Shown one piece after another: positions 1 to 5,602 of a DNA stretch of 7,105 nucleotides (position 1 is its first letter; each line of letters begins with the position of its first letter). A program made the translations under genes and the position numbers. The stretch is from NCBI GenBank assembly GCA_030042915.1, contig JASHYS010000171.1, positions 1-7,105 on the forward strand, read 5' to 3'. Source of the DNA: Acidobacteriaceae bacterium (GTDB taxonomy: Bacteria; Acidobacteriota; Terriglobia; Terriglobales; Acidobacteriaceae). The notes below the pieces were generated by a model, which was not told where the DNA came from, made no database searches, and was given only the letters and a program-made list of their open reading frames with translations.

Positions 1-421
1 CCTGCACGAGCGCGCCGGCTCGCGAAATCTCGTCCACATGCACGGCGAATTGGCCAAATCGCGCTGCGAGCACGAGTGCGGCCGCCCGCCTGTCGAGGAC
101 CACGCTGTCTACGCGAGCCTCGACCAGGTGCCGCACTGCGCCTGCGGCGGCCGCTTGCGCCCGCACATCGTTTTCTTCGGCGAAATCCCTTTTGAAATGC
201 GCCGCATTGAGCGCGAAATCTCTGAGTCCACGCTCATGCTGGTCGTGGGCACCTCCGGCTCGGTCTACCCGGCGGCCAACTTCGTCCACTGGGCCCGCCA
301 GGCCGGCGCGCGCACCGTCTACATCGGCCCCGAGCCTCCGCTCAACGCGTCAGCGTTCACGCACATCGTGGCAGGCAACGCCGGCGAGGTTCTCCCGGGG
401 TTGTTCGCCGTCGCGCACTGA
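1..421 (+). CDS. cobB: Sir2-family (CobB-like) NAD-dependent protein deacylase, C-terminal part
   Basis: Sirtuins remove acyl groups from protein lysines in the cytoplasm using NAD, giving nicotinamide and O-acyl-ADP-ribose. The reading frame is open from the window edge (first full codon at base 2) to a TGA at 419-421, so the N-terminal half, with most of the Rossmann fold and the acyl-specificity residues, lies outside. Visible in order are an LHERAGS segment, the HMHGEL motif whose second His is the expected catalytic base, and four Cys in a C-x3-C ... C-x-C arrangement (CEHEC, then CAC) that should bind the structural zinc. RPHIVFFGE follows, then GTSGSVYPAA, the NAD-contacting loop. The RPHIVFFGE spacing resembles class III (CobB/SIRT5-type) enzymes. 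The C-terminal helix ends normally, so only the left side is truncated, by the window edge. Its substrate preference cannot be judged because the Tyr/Arg pair that marks desuccinylases is off-window. Confidence 0.93.
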   Translation, partial: LHERAGSRNLVHMHGELAKSRCEHECGRPPVEDHAVYASLDQVPHCACGGRLRPHIVFFGEIPFEMRRIEREISESTLMLVVGTSGSVYPAANFVHWARQAGARTVYIGPEPPLNASAFTHIVAGNAGEVLPGLFAVAH

Positions 422-429
422 CTGTCTAG

Positions 430-483
430 CTCCGCCAACTCCGCCAACTCCGCCAACCCTGCTAACCCCGCTAACCCCGCGCC
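430..483. repeat. 9-bp tandem repeat between convergent genes
   Basis: Three perfect copies of CTCCGCCAA (430-456) are followed by two diverged copies, CCCTGCTAA and CCCCGCTAA (457-474), and a partial sixth unit. The array starts 8 bases after the stop of the deacylase gene. It runs through the TAG stop (471-473) and last codons of the minus-strand gene that converges on it. The unit is a multiple of three, so it could lengthen or shorten without shifting a frame. It has no spacers and is not a CRISPR. Confidence 0.85.
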
Positions 484-875
484 TTGATAAACTCCTTGCG
501 CCGGAAGCGCAGCGCCGTCCAGTCCTCGTCGATGGCTACGGAGCGCACCGTATCGAAGCCCAGCTTCTTCAGCGCGGCCCATCCGTTGTCCCGATTGAAG
601 TCGCACGTGTATTTCTTCGACGTGCCCTTGGGATACGCGAACCACACAATCGCATCTCCTTTGGCGCGCCTGGCAATCGCGCCCGACAGCTTCTCCACTT
701 CGCTTTTGCGCGTGGCAAACGCCAGCCAGAAATCGCAGTTCGCAACCGACTCAAGGTGGTGATGGATGGTCACGACCGGCAGCTTCGCCAACTGCGGGCT
801 GAAGCTTTCGGGAGCCTGCAACACCACGATCTCCTGCCGGTCGCCGAGATTGAGTTTCTCAAACATTGTCGCCAT
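471..875 (-). CDS. Conserved hypothetical protein, about 134 aa, function unknown
   Basis: I recognise this as a type of small conserved bacterial protein but cannot give a family name or function. It begins MATMFEKLNL and has a probable beta-alpha core with the segments EIVVLQAPESF, FWLAFATRKSEVE, DAIVWFAYPKGTSKKY, GWAALKKLGF and a closing IDEDWTALRFR. The run of Lys/Ser after FAYPKG and the Asp/Trp-rich tail look like conserved surface motifs. No signal peptide or membrane segment is seen, so it is probably cytosolic. The start is placed at the ATG at 873-875, with no strong Shine-Dalgarno site. Another ATG lies three codons downstream. The frame stays open upstream to an ATG at 968, but that stretch is AT-rich and does not look coding. 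The gene converges on the Sir2 gene, and its last codons lie in the 9-bp tandem repeat. Confidence 0.8.
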   Translation of the reverse strand: MATMFEKLNLGDRQEIVVLQAPESFSPQLAKLPVVTIHHHLESVANCDFWLAFATRKSEVEKLSGAIARRAKGDAIVWFAYPKGTSKKYTCDFNRDNGWAALKKLGFDTVRSVAIDEDWTALRFRRKEFIKARG

Positions 876-968
876 GGTTTCTGATGCTACGCTTTTGGCC
901 GAATTAATCTGCAAATTCGGGCAAATTATTTTTCGTCCCGCATACCGTTGATTTCCTTGATGTAACAT
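876..968 (-). promoter_or_regulatory. AT-rich upstream region, probable promoter of the 471-875 gene
   Basis: This stretch (for example AATTATTTTTCG around 923) is clearly more AT-rich than the surrounding DNA and lies directly upstream of the hypothetical gene. That fits a promoter. I could not pick a convincing -35/-10 pair, so only the region is called. Confidence 0.3.
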
Positions 969-993
969 CGGTTTCGCCGGTGCAATTCGGTTG

Positions 994-1029
994 CCCCATC
1001 CTTGCAGCGCTTTTGCCGCAAGGGTGGGG
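994..1029. repeat. Long perfect hairpin, REP-like or terminator
   Basis: The arms are CCCCATCCTTGC (994-1005) and GCAAGGGTGGGG (1018-1029) around a 12-base loop. As plus-strand RNA all 12 positions pair, one as G-U. As minus-strand RNA, the direction of the receptor transcript, one A-C mismatch appears. There is no T-run on either side, so a classical Rho-independent terminator is not supported. The asymmetric pairing and lack of a T-run suggest a dispersed palindromic element or an mRNA 3'-end stabiliser. Confidence 0.7.
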
Positions 1030-1041
1030 AAATGTGACGCC

Positions 1042-1085
1042 GACCGGCCGACTCGCGGACTTGCGAGCTTGTTGACTCGCCGGTC
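1042..1085 (-). terminator. Nested inverted repeat just after the receptor gene, candidate terminator
   Basis: The outer arms are GACCGGC (1042-1048) and GCCGGTC (1079-1085). An inner stem is formed by CTCGC (1052-1056) and GCGAG (1063-1067). The structure begins 8 bases past the stop codon of the TonB receptor in its direction of transcription. No T-run follows, so termination is an inference from position and pairing only. Confidence 0.35.
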
Positions 1086-1093
1086 CCGCCGCC

Positions 1094-3385
1094 TTAAAAC
1101 CGAAACCTGTACTTTGCCTCCACGGCGAACATCCGCGGATCGTTCCAGTGGAATCCGCCGATGGTGACGGAGTTATCCTGCAGCACGCGATGATTGGTCA
1201 CGTTGATGGCCGTCGCCGAAATCCGCCAGTTCTCGCCCAGCGCGTGGCCGATCGACGCGTCGAACGTGGTGTGCACCGGAAGATACTTCCCGTTGTACGG
1301 CCCCTCGTTCGCCCCAGCCAGCCCGTTCGAGAACCCCGACCCGTAGTACACGTTCGACGAGAACCACGTGTGCGCCGGCAGATTGGCCGTGAACCCCGTA
1401 TTCAACGTGTTGCGCTGGTCGTGGTCGAGCGGGAAGTAATTCGGACCCAGGTCGCACGCCGGATCGGTAGGAATGCTGCACGTGAATCCGCCGATGATAT
1501 TCCCGCGCTGCTCGGCGATCTGGTTGGCATAGGTCACGTAGAACTGTCCCAGCCGCCAAAGCGCGGGAGAGTGCAGCGTCATTTCCCAGGAGCGAATCAG
1601 CGCACCGTCGACCGCAATCGGAAAATACATATTCGATTCGCCCAGATTCGAGTGGTCGAGGAAGTTGTTCACGCGATTCTTGAACGTATCCACGTTCAGC
1701 ATCCAGCCCCTGTAAGGAATCTCGATACCGAACTGGTGCTCCTCGTCGCGCTCCGACGGAATGGGAGTGAACGCGTTTTCGCCCGACGGCAGGCTGCCGG
1801 CGTAATTCAGCACCGAACTCGAAACCGTGAGAATCGGCGCCGGCTGAAAGAAATGCCCGTAGAATCCGCGCAGCACCCAGTTCAGCCGCAGAATTTTCAC
1901 CGTGGCCCCGATGCGCGGGTAGGTCGCGCTCTCGTCGAGCCATGCGCGATAAATTGAGAACCGCTCGCCGCCCAGCAGCGTCACGTATGGCCCCAGGCGC
2001 AAGTGGTCGCCCACATAAAACTCCACCAATCCCGCCGCCGCGTTGGCAGGCTTGTTGGGATAGACCGTGGGAGGGCTGGTGGTCTCGTCCACCACGCCGA
2101 ACAGGTCGTCCTCCTTCTGCGCGAAAGAATACAACCCGGCAGAAAACGTGTTCCAGCCAACTTCAAATTTTGCGTCGGCCTGGGCGCCGGCATAGTTCGA
2201 GTTCTGATGCCACGTGGTCGCCGCGGGCATATCGCTCGGCTTCGAATCGTAGTCCGATTGGTTCCAGTGGTAAAACGGCGCTGCCGAGATCAGCGCTTTG
2301 GGCGAGAAAGTATGCACCCAATCGGCAATCACAAACGAGTCGCGCTCGGTCTGCCCGTCGCGCAGGCCCCACGAGCAGTAATAAGTCGAGGTGCATTCAT
2401 AGTCGTTGGGGTTGGGGTCGTAAGGCACTTGGAAAAAGTCAGCTCGAAACTGCCCATCCAGGCGCAGTTGATCCTTCGCCGTCTGGTTGTGCAGTAGCGA
2501 AATGAACCCGCTCTCTGAATTGGTGGCGTCGTGGTCGATGGCGGGGATGGGCGTGGCCAGCCCGTAGTTCGAGCGCGAGCCCGAAGCGCTCGCATACCAT
2601 GCCGTTTTCGCGGAGTGATTACCCAGCGCAACCTGCGCCTCGCCGGTGTAGAGATTGCCTGCATACAGCATCAGCTCGCCGTCGCGGTTAAATTCGAATC
2701 CGTTGCGCGGCAGCACGTTGAACATGCCGTAGGTGCGATCGCCCAGGTCGGAGTCGTAGCTGCCGCTCAGCGTCTCCAGCGAGTTGATATCCTTGGGATC
2801 GATCTGCGGCCCCACGTTCGACGCGATCTTGGTATTGGGGATGGCGATGCCGTCGATCAGCCAGCTCGTCTGGTGGCCGCCGCGCATGTGCAGCATGTCG
2901 TGCGTCATGTAGGCCGCTGGAACATAGTCGGTGATCATCTCCGTTCCCAGCGTGCGATCGGCGCCTGGCGTTTGGTCGATCATTTGCCGCGTGATCAATG
3001 TGGTTGGCGTTGCTGTGTCGGCCGCGCTCTCGCCGTGCACCGTCACCGATGCCACCGCCGGACCCACCGCCAGCGCAAAATGCAAAACAGGATTTGTGCC
3101 CGACTCGACGGTAAGCGTCTCGCTCACGCTCGAGAATTCGTTTGCCTCCACCGACAGCCGGTACACGCCGATGGGCGTCTGCGGCAACTCGAATTCACCG
3201 TCGGCATTGGTGGTGGCACGAAGCACGAAATCGGAGTTCGCGGCGCGCAGCGTGACGGCCGCACCGGCAACAGGACGGTGCTGCGGGTCGTGCACCACGC
3301 CATGAACAGTGGCGAATACCGTGGCAAATGCGGGCAGGGAAGCGGCCAGCAGCAGCGCTGCCGCAAGGGGATAAAGACGTCGCAT
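1094..3385 (-). CDS. TonB-dependent outer-membrane receptor with N-terminal carboxypeptidase-regulatory-like domain
   Basis: This is an outer-membrane beta-barrel importer energised by TonB-ExbBD; its substrate is not known from sequence. The 763-aa protein starts with a signal peptide (RR, then a Leu/Ala core; cleavage near AFA at 19-21 or VFA at 23-25). A carboxypeptidase-regulatory-like (Ig-like) domain follows at about 26-110 (VHGVVHDPQ, NADGEFELP). The plug lies at about 126-228 and contains HMRGGHQTSWLIDG (166-179) and a GDRTYGMFNVLPR end. A barrel of about 530 residues ends in the aromatic FRF typical of BAM-assembled proteins. Two close Cys pairs (YECTSTYYC and FTCSIPTDPAC) probably form disulfides in surface loops. 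The plug has a Met/His cluster at residues 160-171. No TonB box was identified. The start is fixed by GGAGG eight bases before the ATG at 3383-3385; the frame stays open 54 codons further but without a site. A small Cys/His/Met-rich exported protein lies upstream on the same strand. Confidence 0.95.
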   Translation of the reverse strand: MRRLYPLAAALLLAASLPAFATVFATVHGVVHDPQHRPVAGAAVTLRAANSDFVLRATTNADGEFELPQTPIGVYRLSVEANEFSSVSETLTVESGTNPVLHFALAVGPAVASVTVHGESAADTATPTTLITRQMIDQTPGADRTLGTEMITDYVPAAYMTHDMLHMRGGHQTSWLIDGIAIPNTKIASNVGPQIDPKDINSLETLSGSYDSDLGDRTYGMFNVLPRNGFEFNRDGELMLYAGNLYTGEAQVALGNHSAKTAWYASASGSRSNYGLATPIPAIDHDATNSESGFISLLHNQTAKDQLRLDGQFRADFFQVPYDPNPNDYECTSTYYCSWGLRDGQTERDSFVIADWVHTFSPKALISAAPFYHWNQSDYDSKPSDMPAATTWHQNSNYAGAQADAKFEVGWNTFSAGLYSFAQKEDDLFGVVDETTSPPTVYPNKPANAAAGLVEFYVGDHLRLGPYVTLLGGERFSIYRAWLDESATYPRIGATVKILRLNWVLRGFYGHFFQPAPILTVSSSVLNYAGSLPSGENAFTPIPSERDEEHQFGIEIPYRGWMLNVDTFKNRVNNFLDHSNLGESNMYFPIAVDGALIRSWEMTLHSPALWRLGQFYVTYANQIAEQRGNIIGGFTCSIPTDPACDLGPNYFPLDHDQRNTLNTGFTANLPAHTWFSSNVYYGSGFSNGLAGANEGPYNGKYLPVHTTFDASIGHALGENWRISATAINVTNHRVLQDNSVTIGGFHWNDPRMFAVEAKYRFRF

Positions 3386-3393
3386 GATGAAAA

Positions 3394-3398
3394 CCTCC
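3394..3398 (-). promoter_or_regulatory. Shine-Dalgarno site of the TonB receptor gene
   Basis: GGAGG on the minus strand lies 8 bases before the ATG at 3383-3385. It decides the start against the longer open frame and puts the signal peptide exactly at the N-terminus. Confidence 0.85.
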
Positions 3399-3606
3399 AA
3401 ACAAGTTCTGGCTGAGTGCGGGCAGCCGGCAATGCTGGGCACGAGTGCGGCGGCACAAAGCCTCGCAGGCTGCGGGGAATCGTCGAAAGCCGCGCGATGT
3501 AGAGAGAGAATGATCAGGCGCGCTGCATTGCGATGGAGAATTCGCACTCAGACGCGTGGACGCACGTAACTGCGCCTTGGATCTGGCGGATCTTTCGACG
3601 GAATTC
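3399..3606 (-). other. Leader between the small exported protein gene and the receptor gene, with two interlocked inverted repeats
   Basis: The spacer contains two perfect 9-bp inverted repeats. The first pairs CTGAGTGCG (3412-3420) with CGCACTCAG (3543-3551). The second pairs CGTCGAAAG (3481-3489) with CTTTCGACG (3592-3600). The arms alternate, so together they would form a pseudoknot or two competing long-range folds. I looked for cobalamin-riboswitch signatures, common before TonB receptors, and did not see them. No convincing promoter was identified, so the receptor may be co-transcribed with the upstream gene. Confidence 0.4.
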
Positions 3607-3993
3607 TTAACTGAGAGACGCAGCGGGAGGGCCGCGGCCGGCATGAGCGCGGCTGGGCGCTGCCTGCGCCACTGCGCGCACGAAGACAGGCGCGAGCGCG
3701 CGCATGACTGCGACGTGCGGTCTTGCCGGGCTGACAGTCAGCGCGTGAGGCGGCATCAGGATGGTCGTCGTGAGGCCGGGATAGAGTGGGCACGTTAAAG
3801 GAACGGTAAATGACGGCTGCGGATCGGCGATCCTCGCCATCATGGCGGCCATGCGCATGGCCATGGCGCAGTGGTGCGCCCCATGCCGCCGGCAGCAGGG
3901 CGGAAGGTTCGCGTCCTCACTGCTTTCGAGCGTGTTCGATAGTGGCCCCAGCCCGAAGAACAGGATCAGGAAGATGGAGAAGCCGCGCCGCAT
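3607..3993 (-). CDS. Small exported Cys/His/Met-rich protein, putative metal binding
   Basis: This 128-aa protein has an N-terminal hydrophobic signal (MRR, then FSIFLILFFGLGPL), so it is probably exported to the periplasm or outer surface. The mature part opens with CCRRHGAHHCAMAMRM (residues 33-48) followed by AAMM. Within twenty residues there are three Cys, three His (37, 40, 41) and five Met (44, 46, 48, 51, 52), a composition typical of soft-metal (Cu(I)-type) sites. One more Cys is at 68. The rest is low-complexity Pro/Ala-rich and ends near GRGPPA. I recall similar short proteins with a CCRRHG...HHC motif in Acidobacteria, but know of no tested function. The ATG at 3991-3993 has a modest AGGA about 10 bases upstream. 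It lies 221 bp upstream of the TonB receptor on the same strand, suggesting a joint role. Metal binding is inferred from composition. Confidence 0.75.
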   Translation of the reverse strand: MRRGFSIFLILFFGLGPLSNTLESSEDANLPPCCRRHGAHHCAMAMRMAAMMARIADPQPSFTVPLTCPLYPGLTTTILMPPHALTVSPARPHVAVMRALAPVFVRAVAQAAPSRAHAGRGPPAASLS

Positions 3994-4008
3994 CTGACTT
4001 TGATCCTA

Positions 4009-4056
4009 GCAGGGAATAACGACTTGGCAACAGGGAATAAAGAGCAGGGAGCAAGG
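4009..4056. repeat. CAGGGA-type degenerate repeat cluster
   Basis: Three units are present: GCAGGGAATAA (4009-4019), CAGGGAATAA (4031-4040) and CAGGGAGCAAGG (4045-4056). The last 12-mer recurs exactly at 6574-6585, more than 2.5 kb away, so this is a dispersed family and not a purely local duplication. The cluster sits just upstream of the start of the small exported protein gene and may overlap its promoter. Confidence 0.65.
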
Positions 4057-4070
4057 CGGCTGATGCGGTC

Positions 4071-4133
4071 GATCAGCTACAAGCTATCGGCTGCCGGCTA
4101 CAGGCTGTCCGCTGATCACCGATCACTGATCAC
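4071..4133. repeat. Inverted repeat with GATCAC triplet repeat
   Basis: GATCAGC (4071-4077) and GCTGATC (4111-4117) form 7-bp arms. The interior is built of GGCT/GCTA-like repeats (GCTATCGGCTGCCGGCTAC). The right arm runs into three copies of GATCAC (4113-4118, 4121-4126, 4128-4133). The element lies between the divergent small-protein and homoserine dehydrogenase genes. A weak -10-like TATCAT follows at 4147-4152. Confidence 0.55.
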
Positions 4134-4201
4134 TCGCCTCCTCATTTATCATCGGGATATTGATTCGATTCGCGGCGCCAGGCGGCGTCAAAAAACCATC
4201 C

Positions 4202-4206
4202 AAGGA
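4202..4206 (+). promoter_or_regulatory. Shine-Dalgarno site setting the GTG start of homoserine dehydrogenase
   Basis: AAGGA lies 7 bases before GTG at 4214-4216. The alternative upstream TTG at 4160 has no comparable site, so the GTG is preferred. Confidence 0.75.
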
Positions 4207-4213
4207 AGCTCCC

Positions 4214-5521
4214 GTGCCCGAAGTACACAGCTCTGTATCGCCGACCGAAGTTTCCTCTGCGCACGCGTCCGAAGCCCGCACCGCGCGGCCGCTGCGCATT
4301 GCCATCTTTGGCTTCGGCACCGTGGGCAGCTCGGTGGCGCGCATCCTTGTCGAGTCAAAGCCAAAAGGCCTCGAGCTCACGCACGTCTTCAACCGCCGCG
4401 TGGCGCGCAAGCGCGTCGACTGGGTGCCCGCAGGCGTGATGTGGAGCGAAGACGCTGACGCCGTCATCTCTTCTGACGTCGACGTGATTGTCGAGCTCGC
4501 CGGCGGCCTCGATCCCGCCGGCACTTGGGTTCGCAACGCGCTCGAAGCCGGCAAGAGCGTGGTCACCGCCAACAAGAAGCTCATCGCCTATCACGGCGTC
4601 GATCTGGAGCGGCTGGCCGCGGCCAGGGGCGGGCATCTGAAGTACGGCGCTGCTGTGGCCGGCGGCATTCCTGTCATTCCAGGTCTCGAGCAGGGCATGG
4701 CCGGCGACCGCATCGAGCGCATCGAAGGCATTCTCAACGGCACCTGCAACTTCATCCTGAGCAAAATGGACGAAGGCGCCGAGTACGCCACCGTTCTGGC
4801 CCAGGCGCAGAAGCGGGGCTACGCTGAAGCCGATCCCACCGAAGACGTGGGTGGATTCGACGCTCGCGCCAAGCTCGCCATCCTCATGCGCCTGGCATTG
4901 CGCGTCGAGGTCGATCCCGACGAAATTGCGCCGCGGCCGATTACCACCATCACGCCCGTCGACTTCAGCTATGCCCGCGACCTGGGCTGCACCATCCGCC
5001 AGGTTTCGCGCGCCGAGCGCGTCGAGGGACGCATCGCCGCCACCGTCGGACCCATGCTGGTTTCGCTGCGCTCGCCGCTGGCGTGGTCGCAGGGGACCGA
5101 GAATATGGTGATCGCCAGCGGCCACTACGGCGGCGACGTGGTTTTCTCCGGCCATGGCGCCGGCGGCCATCCCACTGCGGTCGCCGTAGTCAGCGATCTG
5201 CTCGCGCTGGCGCACGGCTCGCGCCGCGTCGACATTCCCTCCGCTCCGGCGCGCGTGGGCGCAGAATTCGAGGTTCCTCACTACATCCGCTTTCTCGTCG
5301 TCGACCGGCCGGGCATCGTGGCTGCCATCACCACGGCGCTGGCCAACGAGCAGATCAACATTCGCGCCATTGTGCAGAAACCGGGCTACCCCTCGCACGC
5401 GCTGCCGTTTGTGGTCACCGTCGAGCCGTGCAAGACCTCCGCGCTGCAGCGGGCCCTCACGCCCGTCCGCGCCCTGGATTGCATGCTGGTTGAGCCGCTG
5501 GATTTGCAGATGCTGGAATGA
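4214..5521 (+). CDS. hom: Homoserine dehydrogenase with ACT domain
   Basis: It reduces L-aspartate-4-semialdehyde to L-homoserine with NAD(P)H in the cytoplasm, the branch point to threonine, methionine and isoleucine. With the GTG start the protein is 435 aa, the usual length for the ACT-containing monofunctional enzyme. The Rossmann motif GFGTVG is at 33-38, followed by VIVELAGG (91-98) and VVTANKK (116-122) with the conserved Lys at 121. The catalytic region is GILNGTCNF (172-180) and EADPTEDVGGFDARAK (205-220). E205, D211, D216 and K220 have the same spacing as yeast E208, D214, D219 and K223. The ACT domain (about 357-430; YIRFLVVDRPGIVA) is expected to bind threonine for feedback inhibition. 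The first 25 residues are a polar tail. There is no thrB, thrC or aspartokinase next to it; flanking genes are divergent (left) and convergent (right), so it is probably transcribed alone. Confidence 0.97.
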   Translation: MPEVHSSVSPTEVSSAHASEARTARPLRIAIFGFGTVGSSVARILVESKPKGLELTHVFNRRVARKRVDWVPAGVMWSEDADAVISSDVDVIVELAGGLDPAGTWVRNALEAGKSVVTANKKLIAYHGVDLERLAAARGGHLKYGAAVAGGIPVIPGLEQGMAGDRIERIEGILNGTCNFILSKMDEGAEYATVLAQAQKRGYAEADPTEDVGGFDARAKLAILMRLALRVEVDPDEIAPRPITTITPVDFSYARDLGCTIRQVSRAERVEGRIAATVGPMLVSLRSPLAWSQGTENMVIASGHYGGDVVFSGHGAGGHPTAVAVVSDLLALAHGSRRVDIPSAPARVGAEFEVPHYIRFLVVDRPGIVAAITTALANEQINIRAIVQKPGYPSHALPFVVTVEPCKTSALQRALTPVRALDCMLVEPLDLQMLE

Positions 5522-5562
5522 AAAGGCAGGGAACTGAGAAACAACGGCCCCTGGCAGGGCAG

Positions 5563-5587
5563 GCCCCCACGCTCACGTGCTCGGGGC
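5563..5587. terminator. Hairpin between convergent hom and DUF805 genes, candidate terminator
   Basis: GCCCC-CACG (5563-5571) pairs with CGTG (5576-5579) and GGGGC (5583-5587), leaving a 4-base loop and a 3-base bulge. It is GC-rich and sits in the 81-bp gap between two convergent stop codons, where a bidirectional terminator is expected. There is no T-run. Confidence 0.4.
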
Positions 5588-5602
5588 GTCGGCGGCTGTT
5601 GC

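Noticed and set aside
430..483. CRISPR array
   Set aside because: The 9-bp units are directly adjacent with no spacers.
1148..1957. A 269-codon plus-strand open frame opposite the receptor barrel
   Set aside because: Arg/Val-rich shadow of the receptor codons, without domain features.
2531..3415. A 294-codon open frame on the plus strand, opposite the TonB receptor gene
   Set aside because: It is a GC-driven antisense shadow of a well-supported gene; its translation is Arg/His/Val-rich with no recognisable domain.
3386..3547. 54-codon N-terminal extension of the TonB receptor
   Set aside because: The signal peptide and GGAGG site both place the start at 3385; the extension does not look like a secreted-protein N-terminus.
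3386..3606. Cobalamin or other known riboswitch before the TonB receptor
   Set aside because: No B12-box-like or other conserved riboswitch core was seen on the minus strand; only unrelated inverted repeats.
4009..4133. Insertion-sequence remnant or attachment site
   Set aside because: There is no transposase or integrase fragment, no tRNA and no terminal inverted repeats with a target duplication; the DNA is short degenerate repeats only.
4355..5398. A 347-codon open frame on the minus strand inside hom
   Set aside because: It is antisense to an unmistakable homoserine dehydrogenase and has the biased, domain-free composition of a shadow frame.
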